From positions 893,601 through 957,600 of the forward strand of contig CM030862.1 in NCBI GenBank assembly GCA_018105865.1: a DNA stretch of 64,000 nt. The letters are read 5' to 3'. The DNA comes from Metaphire vulgaris. Lineage: Eukaryota > Annelida > Clitellata > Crassiclitellata > Megascolecidae. Of the stretch, positions 54,641 through 64,000 are shown in pieces. Under the pieces are notes generated by a model. The model was given only the letters and a program-made list of their open reading frames with translations, made no database searches and had not been told where the DNA came from. Every line of letters begins with the position of its first letter. Positions within the stretch are counted from its first letter, which is position 1. The translations under genes were made by a program, and so were the position numbers.

Positions 54641-56449
54641 CTCAATGATTTCGCTGTGTGTGGTCCGTTTCTCTAATCGCTTATAACGGTCTTCTTCAAA
54701 GGACGCAACTTACTTAGAGGACTGGTCACTTCACCTCAACCTAAGTGCAAAATGCGGCTACACTCCTAGTTATTGTTGCTGCTTATCATTGTCTAGAAAT
54801 TGGGGTTCTACTGTTATAAGCAATAATCGATAATTATCATTGCAAACATTATATTTATCATTATCTCAACCATATGTCTAATCTTACCGCTCAGTTAAAT
54901 TTAGACCAAGTCAAAAGAATGGACAAAAGGAGATTACCATTACAAGGGGCACTCTACACTCAAATAGAAGGAAATAAAGGAAAAGGAAGACCCTGGAAAA
55001 AGTGGATGGACAAAGACGGACCCATATATGGACGTCTCTGATAGGCCTATAGCTGCTATTTTACGCCATCTCATAGGTTTAATTAACATCATTACTACAG
55101 TATTAGGGCACGGATGAATCGTAGTTTTGTGATTGGATCTCAGATGAACCGTGTGTCGACATTCTTGTCAACAACGCTGGAGTCATAGTTTCCGAAAGAC
55201 GTTTGACAGAAGATGGCTTCGAGTCGCATTTTGCCGTCAACCATCTGGGTACGTATCCAAATGGCGCTCAAACTACCGAAAACAGTGAATCAAAGTCACC
55301 TATACAGTAGAACTTCGTTATAACGGACTCGATTATAACGCATACTTGGCTATCAAGCACCGTAATGTACGGTCCCGTGTGATGCGCTACCGTATATTGG
55401 ATGGTATTCGATAGAACGTACCTCGGATATAACGCAGTAAATTTAACAGAGCCGCTAAGTACTTTATAACGAAGTTCTAGTGTATTATTTGGCTCGCCTG
55501 GTGGTGTTGAAACATCTGCACAAATGTATGATTTGAAGGGGTTTCGGGAGGTTTAACGGTTTCGAAGAAGACCGCCACGATTTTTTGGAACCTTGCTCCC
55601 ACAGGATTCGGAAAATTTGGGGCGAAAGCAGTCCAATACCCCCCCACCCACTAATTATTTTAAAATATTGAACAATGTCTACAACTAAAATAACGGTCGA
55701 AATCCTGTTGGATAGCACAATGCGTGATTACGGAATGTATCATCTGATCACTTCACTAATAAAGGCTCCGACCGTCAATGTTAATTTGATACAGTTTTTT
55801 TAAAGCCTTAAGCCATTTACCAATGTGTATAGTCATCATCATCATCATCATCATCATCTTCTTCTTCTTCTTCTTCTTCTTCTTCTTCTTCTCCTTGTTC
55901 TTTTATGAACTGAAGTTGAATTGACAGCGTGAATTTCTTTTCTTCAGCAATGCAGAGCTGTCCATGGGTCCATTTTCTAGAACCAAATCCAACCCGACCC
56001 ATCAAATCTCCAACCCAACCCAACCATGCCGATAATAGGTTTACTTGACCCAACCCACTGTAATACATTACAGTTTCTTAAACCATGACTTATTTTCTGA
56101 CCAAACCCACCATTAATATGGAAAACTCTGACCCAATCCAACCCAACCCAACTCATAAGTTAAACCAACCCATGGACATCTCTGCAGCAATGTTGATCCT
56201 GTGTCTTCTCGAATGCTTCTCACATTTACCTTCCTTGTCCACTCTTCCACGTCATCTGCCCATCGTCTCTTGGTCGCCCTGTTTTTCTTGTTCTCGGCAT
56301 CATTCCTTGCTGGATGGTCCTTTCCAGTGTTGACCTATAGCGTCGCTGTACCGCTGTACGTGCCCCCGAAGTATTGCAGCTTCATTCTTTTGCACTCAAG
56401 TGTTGACGAACCGTTTTTCTGTATTCGACAGTTGCAAAACCTCTTCATT

Positions 56450-56509
<60 letters not shown>

Positions 56510-56987
56510 ACACTTATGCACTGCATGTTACGTTATGAGTTCATTTCGAAAGCTTCTATATTCTTGTTTATATTTTTTTCTTCAAAGTCCAGCTTTCACA
56601 TCCATATGATGCGCTCTTATTCTCTTCTCCGTTCTAATGCTGTTATTTTTATCTTTCCATGTGTTTTTCGTTTTTCTCGTGGCAACCCTTCCTTTTGCCA
56701 GTTCTGGCGTTTATTTCCTCTTCTTGGGAGCAGTTTTCATAACGAGAGCGTCTACTGTAAATTAATTTGAACCAAAGGTTGAGTTGAACGAAAATTACCT
56801 TCTTATGTTAGGTGCAACTTGCACCGAGGAAGTCAGGAAGTAATCGAAGGAAGTCAATCACTTTTCCTCGTCCATTCATTTGTTATGGATATGATAATTT
56901 TTCCATGAAATAATAGAATACCCGATGGATTATATTAAGATTTAATTCCTTTCAGATTTCACACTGAACGCTCTTTTATTTTAAAAT

Positions 56988-57047
<60 letters not shown>

Positions 57048-57709
57048 GACAGAGACAGAGACAGAGACAGACAGAGACAGACAGAGAAGGAGAGAGACAG
57101 AGAAAGACAGATAGACAGACAGGCAGACAGAGAAAAGGTAAACGCAAGACCAAGAGACCGAGAGTGGAATTGGCAGACACATGTAAAGGCATGTCGGCAG
57201 ACAGTGAGTGAGACAGACAGAGAGACAAACAAACAGACAGAGAGAGAGAGACAGAGAAAGACAGATAGAGACAGAGAGGGAGAGACTGGCAGACAGCACA
57301 GCTTCACGTAGGCATGTAGGCAGACAGAGATATAGGCAGACTTTGGCAGTCTACTTGAAAGCGTCATTGCCATCTTCTTTGACGTCAAACTGAGCGTTGT
57401 TAACTTTGTTTAGAGACCACTTTTTTATCGTGCTATCGCTGCACCACAAAATGGTCCATTAGTAAGTAAGCAAAGTCTCGTTGAATTTATATAGCTGCTT
57501 ATTCTTAGGCGCTTGGTGAAATCTGCAATAGTTTTGCCATAAGATTTGTCGGTCAAGAAAGGTCATTTTTATCCAAAGGGTCATCGCGACGCATAATACA
57601 ACATCACCGAATACTCACTCAAATTTCCGCTAGTGTCACGGATATTCGTTAACTGTAGGAGAGAGGATGTCTCTCTTTCATCTCCAGATTGTCGTGATAG
57701 GATACTGCC

Positions 57710-57798
<89 letters not shown>

Positions 57799-59124
57799 AA
57801 TTCTTTGTTTGCACGGGTAAGGTCATTTCCTGCTGACCTATCTTCTCTTACCAAAGCTCGAGTCTTCTCGGCCGAGTCGCGTCGTTACGGTATCTTCGGT
57901 GGCTCATCGATTCTACGACCTCGACTTCGACGACCTTCAAACGATGCACAAATGGAACGTCTTCAAAGCGTACGGAAGAAGCAAAACGGCCAACGTTCTA
58001 TTCACCTCCTATCTTCCGCTCTTACTCAAAGGTTACTTTAGTTTCTTTAGCCAGGAATCACTCCAATATGATGTCCACAGGCGTAAACTTCTATTAGGTC
58101 TCTAGACTCGAAGCCCCATCTCTTTGAGAAGCTACCGTGGGCAAGGGGGAATGCATAGGGGTCTGGCCCCCACTTTTCCATCAAAGTTGACGACAATGGT
58201 GAGATCCGCCGTGGTCTAACTGATAGGATTAACTTGAAAAATAGGTTGTCTATTAAACTACAGATTATTGGTTATAATTTACAAATTATTATTGTAAATT
58301 CTATCTTATGCGGATCTCATCTCATGCAGTTTGCATTTATAATTATCATTCTAGAGGCAGTTCCGTGGAATTTCTGACAAGCGCCAAGAATCAGTTAATT
58401 TGCTAATGCATTTGCCAGAGGCGCTTTCCTAGTTAGCACAGTTCGATGACGTCACATGGTGACGTTGCTTCTGTCGTCGTAGATCGCGGTGTGACGTCAT
58501 ATTGTCTGCATCCGGGTCTCGTACGAACCGACCTTGGTCGAGAACTGGAAGGGTCGGTGGCCGCCAAGTGCTTCCGGATGTTCTGGGCTTGTTTCCGGAT
58601 CCGTCTTCTGTCTCCGGAAGAGGGCGCCAGGACCACGCTCTTCTGCTGCCTCGAACCAAGCATCGCCAACCGCTCTGGGCATTACTACAGGTACTTCATT
58701 CATTCATTCATTCATTCATTCATTCATTCATTCATTCATTCATTCATTCATTCATTCATACACTCACTCATACACTCACTCATACACTCACTCATACACT
58801 CACTCACTCACTCATACACTCACTCACTCACTCATACACTCACTCACTCACTCACTCACTCATACACTCACTCACTCATACACGCACTCACTCACTCATA
58901 CACTCACTCACTCATACACGCACTCACTCACTCACTCACTCATACACTCACTCACTCACTCACTCACTTCCATTGAAATTCGTCTGTTTATTTGACAGTG
59001 AGTGCAAGGAGAAGCGAGTGAAGGCATTCGCAAGAAACGCTTCGTCAGCGGATAAGCTCTGGCAGGTCAGCTGTCGGTTGTGTCAGGTGCCCGTCGATCC
59101 GTTCGCCCTGACACCGACAGCAGA

Positions 59125-59156
<32 letters not shown>

Positions 59157-59266
59157 CTGTTGTCCAGGCGGCGATGTCAGTGTCAGACGCTCGCGTCGAA
59201 AAATCGAACCTTCGATCCGTCGGAAACGAAGAAGCAAACGGCGACCACAGCAGCGCCGGGCGTTGA
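51306..59266 (+). CDS. Retinol-dehydrogenase-like short-chain dehydrogenase/reductase (RDH11-14 type)
   Basis: NAD(P)-dependent SDR, probably acting on retinoids or similar carbonyls (family inference). Six exons: 51306-51399, 54132-54326, 55144-55248, 57822-58031, 58483-58690, 58999-59266; 1080 nt, 359 residues. Exon 1 has TGSNTGIG (TGxxxGIG cofactor loop); exon 2 [10 protein letters not shown] then [15 protein letters not shown]; exon 3 [10 protein letters not shown]; exon 4 [21 protein letters not shown] (catalytic Ser), DFDDL and YGRSK (YxxxK); exon 5 [12 protein letters not shown]; exon 6 [15 protein letters not shown]. All phases agree. Human RDH11-14 are about 316-336 residues and usually have an N-terminal membrane anchor; here the ORF starts directly at the beta1 strand, with an in-frame TAG at 51288-51290 unless that is a splice acceptor. 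Extras are a low-complexity insert in exon 2 and a poly-Ala tail in exon 6. Confidence 0.94.
51490..51704. repeat. (CT)n and (AAT)n in RDH intron 1
   Basis: A short CT run near 51487-51515 and about 18 AAT units at 51649-51704. Confidence 0.85.
51770..52115 (-). mobile_element. Triplet arrays and LINE 3' tail in RDH intron 1
   Basis: (ACT)n, (AAT)n and (TTA)n blocks to about 52024, then TATAGCGCCGTAGCATGGCG followed by AAGGCCAAAGTCAAAGGCGC, the same tail as at 9885-9995 in minus orientation. GC-rich sequence without an evident gene continues to about 52690. Confidence 0.55.
53177..53213. repeat. (TA)n microsatellite
   Basis: About 18 TA units ending exactly at the TA target site of the next element. 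Confidence 0.95.
53214..53289. mobile_element. Mariner-like micro-MITE, 76 bp near-palindrome
   Basis: CAGGGTGGCGCAAAAGAACC ... GGTTTTTTGCGCCACCCTG with TA on both sides; about 26-bp TIRs separated by a 25-bp centre. Confidence 0.85.
53748..54074. repeat. (TCTG)n/(CT)n array just before RDH exon 2
   Basis: About 330 bp of CT-rich repeat ending some 58 bp before the exon 2 start at 54132. Positions 53806-53880 contain non-repetitive sequence that recurs inverted at about 57110-57180. Confidence 0.9.
54333..54637. repeat. (TCTG)n/(CT)n array just after RDH exon 2
   Basis: Begins 6-10 bp after the exon 2 donor and runs about 300 bp. Confidence 0.9.
54893..55045 (+). mobile_element. Non-LTR retrotransposon C-terminal fragment
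   Basis: Degenerate reading [20 protein letters not shown] then WKKWMDK, the GRP-x-x-x-W motif of LINE ORF2 ends. RDH intron 2. Confidence 0.4.
55305..55482. mobile_element. Mariner/pogo-like MITE, TA target (178 bp)
   Basis: CAGTAGAACTTCGTTATAAC ... GAAGTTCTAGTG with TA at 55303-55304 and 55483-55484. Same family as 49855-50055; 57 bp after RDH exon 3. Confidence 0.8.
55830..55892. repeat. (TCA)n(TTC)n repeat
   Basis: Triplet arrays in RDH intron 3, followed by an AACCCAACCC-rich stretch to about 56175. Confidence 0.85.
56453..56508. repeat. (CT)n microsatellite
   Basis: About 28 CT units in RDH intron 3. The sequence before it (56190-56450) resembles a degenerate minus-strand LINE ORF2 end. 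Confidence 0.9.
56990..57335. repeat. (GA)n/(GACA)n array, inverted relative to 53748-54074
   Basis: A GA run at 56992-57042, then GACA/GAGACA units. The unique piece around 57128-57180 is the inverted counterpart of 53806-53870. Confidence 0.9.
57713..57795. repeat. (TTA)n array just before RDH exon 4
   Basis: About 27 TTA units ending 27 bp before the exon at 57822; no ordinary pyrimidine tract separates them. Confidence 0.95.
57822..58031 (+). CDS. RDH-like SDR exon 4: catalytic Ser and YxxxK
   Basis: The acceptor is the AG at 57820-57821, right after a (TTA)n run ending near 57795. The first GT completes the Gly of NHL-G, reading [20 protein letters not shown], then VVTVSSVAH and [16 protein letters not shown]. 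These hold the SDR catalytic triad residues Ser, Tyr and Lys. Exit phase 1 matches the next exon at 58483. Confidence 0.93.
58697..58968. repeat. (CATT)n and CACTCA/CATA minisatellite after RDH exon 5
   Basis: Begins 6 bp after the donor of exon 5 (58690) and fills nearly the whole intron up to about 30 bp before exon 6 (58999). Confidence 0.95.
58999..59266 (+). CDS. RDH-like SDR exon 6: C-terminus with polyalanine extension
   Basis: After the family-typical [20 protein letters not shown] and [11 protein letters not shown], the frame continues with [17 protein letters not shown], encoded by a (GCG)n run at 59126-59152, and about 40 further polar residues to TGA. Most family members end soon after the VSCELLGLP-like block, so the tail is species-specific or derived from a GCG expansion. 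Confidence 0.85.
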
Positions 59267-59459
59267 GTCTAAGCGTCGCCAAAACTCTCAACGCTTCAAC
59301 ATTCAACTCCTGAAAGCAAAAAACTCTGCCGTCCTGTCCCCCCATCAAAGTCGGATCTGTTGCACTGTAGCGAAAGGCGGCTACACAGGGGAGTCGAGAG
59401 GACCCTCTGTCCCCCCTACTCAATAATTGCCCCTCCAAATGGTCCCCCATACTTTAGTG

Positions 59460-59930
59460 TACGCATTTCTGTAGGCCTATGTGCTGGTTTACGACAACTG
59501 TTAGTCTCCATGCTCAGAAGCAGTGGCGGTTTCACGTGAGGGGGGATGAGTGGGGATGCATCCCCCACCGGACTTCCGGACTTTTTATCGTTTGTGAAAC
59601 CTATTTTTTCGGTAAAAGTCTAGCAAAACTACGGGGAAAACTGCGGATGACCTTTTTTCTTTTTTTGCTTGCCAAACTATTTTCACTATTTTCGGTAGAA
59701 GTGTAGTAAAACTAAGGAAACAATTTTCTTTTGTCAGCCTTTTTCGGCAAAGTTTATTGATATTTCCCTTCTTTTTTCATCCCCTCATCAACTTCCTATG
59801 AATCAATTTCATCCCCCACCAAGAAATCCTGGAACCGCCACTGCTCAGAAGTTGCCACCCCAACGACCATCACGCCTCGCCCCCCACTTGCCAAATGCTG
59901 GAGCCGCCAGTGACTGTAACTGCTGGCGGC
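59460..59930. mobile_element. hAT-like MITE of the 8265 family, split by another MITE
   Basis: Reverse-complement match to the 8265-8484 element: GCTGGAGCCGCCAGTG end at about 59890-59914, ...CCCCCACTTGCCAAATGC, and ...GTTGCCACCCCAACG. The other part, before 59513, is more diverged. Confidence 0.6.
59521..59843. mobile_element. hAT-like MITE, 323 bp, exact 8-bp TSD, nested
   Basis: CAGTGGCGGTTTCACG ... CTGGAACCGCCACTG, flanked by CTCAGAAG at 59513-59520 and 59844-59851. Inserted into the older MITE described above. Contains a form of the core motif at 59647-59674. Confidence 0.92.
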
Positions 59931-60364
59931 TACTAAATCACTCTTAATTCCGCATCTGCACACCCATTCTCGCAATAACTTTATGTGGGCAGTGGCGTGC
60001 AGAAAGTGGTGGACGCCCCCAAGGTCCTCACTCCTCATGTCAATTATTGCGCCCCCCATCTGGTCGGCGCTCGGGGCCACCGCCCCACTGCCCCCTACAG
60101 GCTGTTGCTTGTGACAGACAGAAAAAAACTTAAAATTTGCAGGAGACGACAAAAAACCCTCAAATGTCAAAGGTTTTTCCAAGCGAGATATTCAAAATAA
60201 CGGACGAAGTGTGCACAAAGAAATGCCGTAATTAATTTGGTAGACGAAATTTCAAACTTGTAACTCAGAATGCGACTGTCTCCAAATACTTGTATTTTGC
60301 GGGAGTGTCGTGATGTCTGATGCCTGAAAAATGTTAGACCTATTTCTACACGCCGCGTTACCAT

Positions 60365-60627
60365 TGGTGACCGCATGTTTCCGGTATAGCGGCTGCCAAA
60401 GTTTGGAATAGCCTGTCATCATCAACAACTATGGCAAAGACAATAGAACAATAGAAGCATTTGAACGAGAACTAAAAACAGCTCTCTTCTTTGTTCGTAG
60501 TTATCCAGAACATTGATCGTTGTAAGATATAGGGCCTACTGTATTTTTAATTGTAAGGTGTCCTAGCAGTACTTGTACGATACGCCACCATAATCAGATC
60601 ATGATCATGATGATGATGATGATGATG

Positions 60628-60675
<48 letters not shown>
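60365..60675 (+). mobile_element. LINE 3' end with (TGA)n(TTA)n tail
   Basis: Degenerate SIAAAKVWNSLSSSTTMA reading, then LKTALFFVRSYPEH, then a 3' UTR and an array ending near 60675. Confidence 0.55.
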
Positions 60676-60677
<2 letters not shown>

Positions 60678-60999
60678 TGGACATGAATGCCGAATCTCGC
60701 CTGTAGCCAATAGAAGATGTAAATTAAAATCGTAATTAAGGTAACACTGGAATTGGGCGAAGATGTGGTAGTACAGTAGCACATACTATATTTGGATAGA
60801 CTGTAAAGAAGAGTTCAACAACAAACGTCGTTAAAATATTTGATTGGATGATTAATTTATGAATTTGGAAATATTTATATTATTTTCTACTGAACTCTCT
60901 CGATGCGCTGCACTGATGAGAACCGCTGGAAAGTGCCGTTCAACTGCGTTTTCTCTGCTTTTCCCGCAATTGATAACTTAATTATTGCAGATTCCAGAC

Positions 61000-61200
61000 C
61001 CGCAGAGAGAAATTTCGGGCCCCTGTGCAAAAGGGCAGTCACGGGCCCCTGACAAGTGTGAAAGACTGATGACCTTTTTTGCTTGTCAGTCTTTTTCAAG
61101 ATGTTAATACACGACCGGCCTGGGCCCCCATACGGGTCGCCGGGCCCCTGTGAATTTGCTCCTGCCCCTCTCAGCGGCCTGGCAAATTCTAGAACTCTGT
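61000..61200. mobile_element. GGGCCCCTG-rich MITE-like sequence with core motif
   Basis: Repeated CGGGCCCCTG blocks and the core motif at 61067-61089. Terminal repeats not resolved. Confidence 0.35.
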
Positions 61201-61878
61201 GGTATAGGCCTATGACCCTCGCGACAGAGGCAAAACTAAATTAGCAGGCTAACAAATCTTTAATTACCAAAACGCGGCCATTTATTGACACAAGATTAAA
61301 ACTGCAAATGCGCTTCTCTTTACTGATAAGAACTGGTCTAGGCTGTATGTGTGGTTCTCACACAGGGCAAACCATCCTGAACCAATTTAAGTCTTATTAT
61401 TATTTTTATTGTTGTTGTTGTTGTTGTTGTTATTGTGTGCTCGAAGTCAGTTTTTAAATTTCATCTCTTTCATGTAACATACCTGTAGATTGAGTGGAAC
61501 CAGTTTGCAGAGTTTTTTGCGACTCTTTCAAATGTTGCCCATAGCGTCTGCCCCAAACTGCCATACCCCAGGTATTGCCACTAGCTGCTATTAATTCGCA
61601 AGCACTTTTCAGCTGCATGAAAAATCCCCCTCACTGATTCTGATGCTGTTTTTAAAAAGCAGATTCTATAGTGGATAGTGAGTACAAGCCTAACTACCAG
61701 GTCTTGTTTAAAAAAATAGAAATTGTGCAATACCGCTTATGAACCTTCAGTTGGTAGATTTTAAGCTACGAGACGAGGCTTTGCATTTATCCTATTAAAT
61801 AGGTTATTTCCTCCAGATCTTATTACGAAAGCTGTTCGAACGGTAGAAGTGTTTTAACGAGATCTCAAGCGCTGAATC

Positions 61879-62079
61879 CAGTGTTTATTCTAGGCCTGTT
61901 GGGGGTGGGGGGGTGGGAGAATTCCCCAAAGTTTTAAAACTCCCCTTCCCCCAAAATATGTATATGTTGGCTTGGGGATAGAAATTCCCCCACCCCCCAA
62001 AAAAAGCGTGGAGAAACAAATCTTGCCCCCCAAACATTTCAAACTCTCCCCAATGTCAAGGTGGCTAGAATAAACACTG
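61879..62079. mobile_element. hAT-like MITE, 201 bp, exact 8-bp TSD
   Basis: CAGTGTTTATTCTAGGCC ... GGCTAGAATAAACACTG, flanked by GCTGAATC at 61871-61878 and 62080-62087. Confidence 0.92.
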
Positions 62080-62755
62080 GCTGAATCAGCGATTCGCATT
62101 CTCATCACACAAAACGCTTCGTAGTTACATGCGTAGGGGGGGCCCATAGCTGACTAGGGCGTATGCTTAAATCGCGTCGACTATCACTGTCGCGCTAATG
62201 CATAGAAACGACGCGATGGAAGCTAATAATAATTAATTGATAAATGCTTTGAAATGAATGCGCACAATTACAAAATGCGTTGGTCGCTGTTAAGCCTAAG
62301 TCTTGTGTTGAGTCATGGTCTGCTGGACCCACCTTCCCGACCTGTTTCCCCGAATGGGAAAATGGTCGTAATGCGCATTACTTGTATCAACGAACTGAAA
62401 CAACACAAAGCCTCCGATGAAACGTTATTCTGAGTTGATGCAAAACATTTCGTAGAAAACGCACTGATTTAATGTTTCTGGAACAGTGGCGTAACCAGTA
62501 TTCCAGAAATGGGGGGGGGGGTGGGAGTACTATGTGTAAAATTGGTCGTCGCCCCAAATGCTTTACAGCTTTGTACCTGGTGCGTTGTCAACATCTCATC
62601 GATCTAATATAGGGCCCTATTACTCCCTCCCCCTCCCCCAACTGCTCATCGGTTTTGGGAAAATCTCACGACCCGTCCAGATCCGAACATGGGGGCCGTG
62701 TCAACCCCCCCTGGCCCCCTGTGGCTACAAAATGTTCTGGAATGCAAATAAAATT

Positions 62756-62977
62756 TAACAGCACAGATCTCTAATTGATTGAAAGTCTTCTTCAAACAAT
62801 CATAGAGAGCGGCGTCTCCTTTGACCCAGTAAAGCCTAGGGCTGCCCTCTGACCTAAGAGTGCGGAAACAGTTTAATGCCATCTATACCAGGACGAGTTG
62901 TTCTCAATTTATAAAGCTGGTAGATCAAACGAATCGATAACATTGTCCGTTTAATTAAAGTGTAAGATGTATGTATT

Positions 62978-63060
<83 letters not shown>

Positions 63061-63128
63061 CAGCACAGATCCCTAATTGATTGAAAGTCTTCTTCAAACA
63101 ATCATAGAGCGGCGCCTCCTTTGACCAG

Positions 63129-63166
<38 letters not shown>
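62756..63166. repeat. 75-bp direct duplication with (TA)n arrays
   Basis: AACAGCACAGATCTCTAATT ... GACCCAGTA (62757-62830) recurs at 63059-63130. (TA)n arrays follow the unique spacer (62980-63058) and the second copy (63130-63166). Confidence 0.8.
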
Positions 63167-63168
<2 letters not shown>

Positions 63169-63297
63169 CTCTCTTTGCAATAAAACATTAGGACAGCTTG
63201 ATAGAAATTACCCAGAGGCAAATAAAACTTCATGTATCAATTTCATCGACTATGAACAAGCTTTTGACTCAGCATAAGGACATGAAGGTTTATGGCA

Positions 63298-63680
63298 GGC
63301 TATTTATTTATTTATTCCCGGCCAATTTTTTTGGCGCAGTAGCAGGACTGAGGTCCACGACAAGAGCGCTTCACACATACTCATCACAATAAGTAGCTCA
63401 TTCTAAATAAGTGAGTTTTTAAGTTCTTAATAAGAAAAAGTCCGGCAGAGTCCGCGCTGGTCACATTGTCCGGCAGAGTGTTCCACAGTGCAGAGTTTCC
63501 CCGCGTAAACGACCTTGCTCCCTTCTTGATGGTCTTGGATGGTGGAGGGACGAGGGGTTTCCCGTGTTGACTGGACCGCAGATGCAGTCTTCGTTCATTT
63601 GTCGTCGACCTTTGCACGAGTGAGGCCAGATATTCTGGGCAAGTTGGGTCATATGAGAAATAGAGAAATATTGGCATAGA
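63298..63680 (-). mobile_element. L2-like LINE C-terminus and 3' tail
   Basis: The reverse strand encodes DPTCPEYLASLVQRSTTNER, then SALWNTLPDNVTSADSAGLF then KNLKTHLFRMS, and the GCGC-type tail with an AATAAATAAA-like end. Truncated at the 5' end. Confidence 0.75.
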
Positions 63681-64000
63681 AGAAAAACTAATAAACCTAA
63701 TACAAGCAATATACAGGAAAATGGAAAGTGCGGTAAAAGTTTATAAATACTATCAGAATGGTTTAATACGGAAGTCAGGAATAGACGTGGATGCATGCTA
63801 TCCTCATCTCTCCTCATAATAATCCTAGAAGTATCTTTAGAATAGCAACTGAGGAGCTAAACATCGGAGTGAATTGTAGCGGAGAAAATAATATATCAGA
63901 CCTAAAATCTGCAGGTGATGACGTAAGCCCAATCGTGGATATAATGCACGAGGATTACAAAGGCTCAAAGATCAAGTATACATCAAACAAGCAGAAGATT
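63681..64000 (+). mobile_element. RTE-like reverse transcriptase relic, runs off the window
   Basis: Degenerate reading EEKLINLIQAIYRKMESAVK, ...IRKSGIDVDACYPHLSS..., IATEELNIGVN, ISDLKSAGDDVSPIV. The last two resemble RT blocks around the polymerase YADD motif, here decayed to SAGDD. Joined to the L2 relic just before it. Confidence 0.5.

Noticed and set aside
54125..54676. 183-codon plus-strand frame
   Set aside because: Only the first part (54132-54326) is RDH exon 2; the rest is translated CT repeat beyond a good donor at 54327.
58502..58995. Frames with long HSF/HSL/THS repeats
   Set aside because: Readthrough of RDH exon 5 into the CATT/CACTCA minisatellite intron, or the wrong frame of exon 5.

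Overview
This is a 64 kb piece of animal nuclear genome. It has intron-containing genes with ordinary GT-AG introns of about 0.3-4 kb. Between and inside the genes lies a dense mix of L2/CR1-like LINE tails, tRNA-derived SINEs, hAT-like and piggyBac-like miniature elements and very long di-, tri- and tetranucleotide arrays. Nothing is bacterial, organellar or viral. The gene content and repeat style suggest an invertebrate metazoan (deuterostome or lophotrochozoan); the species cannot be fixed from the sequence alone.

Three protein genes can be reconstructed exon by exon. (1) Minus strand, about 26.65 kb down to 8.65 kb and probably on to 2.75 kb: a GIGYF1/2-type GYF-domain protein, the 4EHP- and DDX6-binding translational repressor. 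It has 24 family-like exons plus three phase-compatible exons of unknown relationship. (2) Plus strand, 31.96-38.09 kb: DCUN1D4/5, a PONY-domain cullin neddylation co-factor, complete in 8 coding exons with a likely upstream non-coding exon at 29.77 kb. Genes 1 and 2 are head to head, and two promoter-like patches at 29.05 and 29.66 kb carry the same E-box octamer in opposite orientation. (3) Plus strand, 51.31-59.27 kb: a retinol-dehydrogenase-like short-chain dehydrogenase (RDH11-14 type), complete in 6 coding exons.

Layout. 0-2.7 kb: piggyBac and L2 relics and a SINE. 2.7-26.7 kb: the GIGYF gene, with LINE, SINE, TTAA-type and hAT elements in its introns. 26.7-32 kb: the 5' intron and promoter zone and a 0.9 kb hAT element. 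32-38.1 kb: DCUN1D. 38.1-51.3 kb: gene-poor DNA, with many hAT miniature elements, long triplet arrays and an internally deleted piggyBac. 51.3-59.3 kb: the RDH gene, whose introns are full of CT/GA and CATT arrays. 59.3-64 kb: nested miniature elements and LINE remnants.

The three genes do not form a pathway: they belong to translational repression, cullin neddylation and short-chain dehydrogenase metabolism. The most unusual content is in the mobile DNA. At least ten hAT-like elements have exact 8-bp target duplications, and several otherwise different ones share one internal core motif. At least eight TTAA-bounded elements of about 80 bp lie in the same window as two piggyBac fossils. An inverted repeat encloses RDH exons 2 and 3. 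I found no clear candidate for an entirely new biological system.
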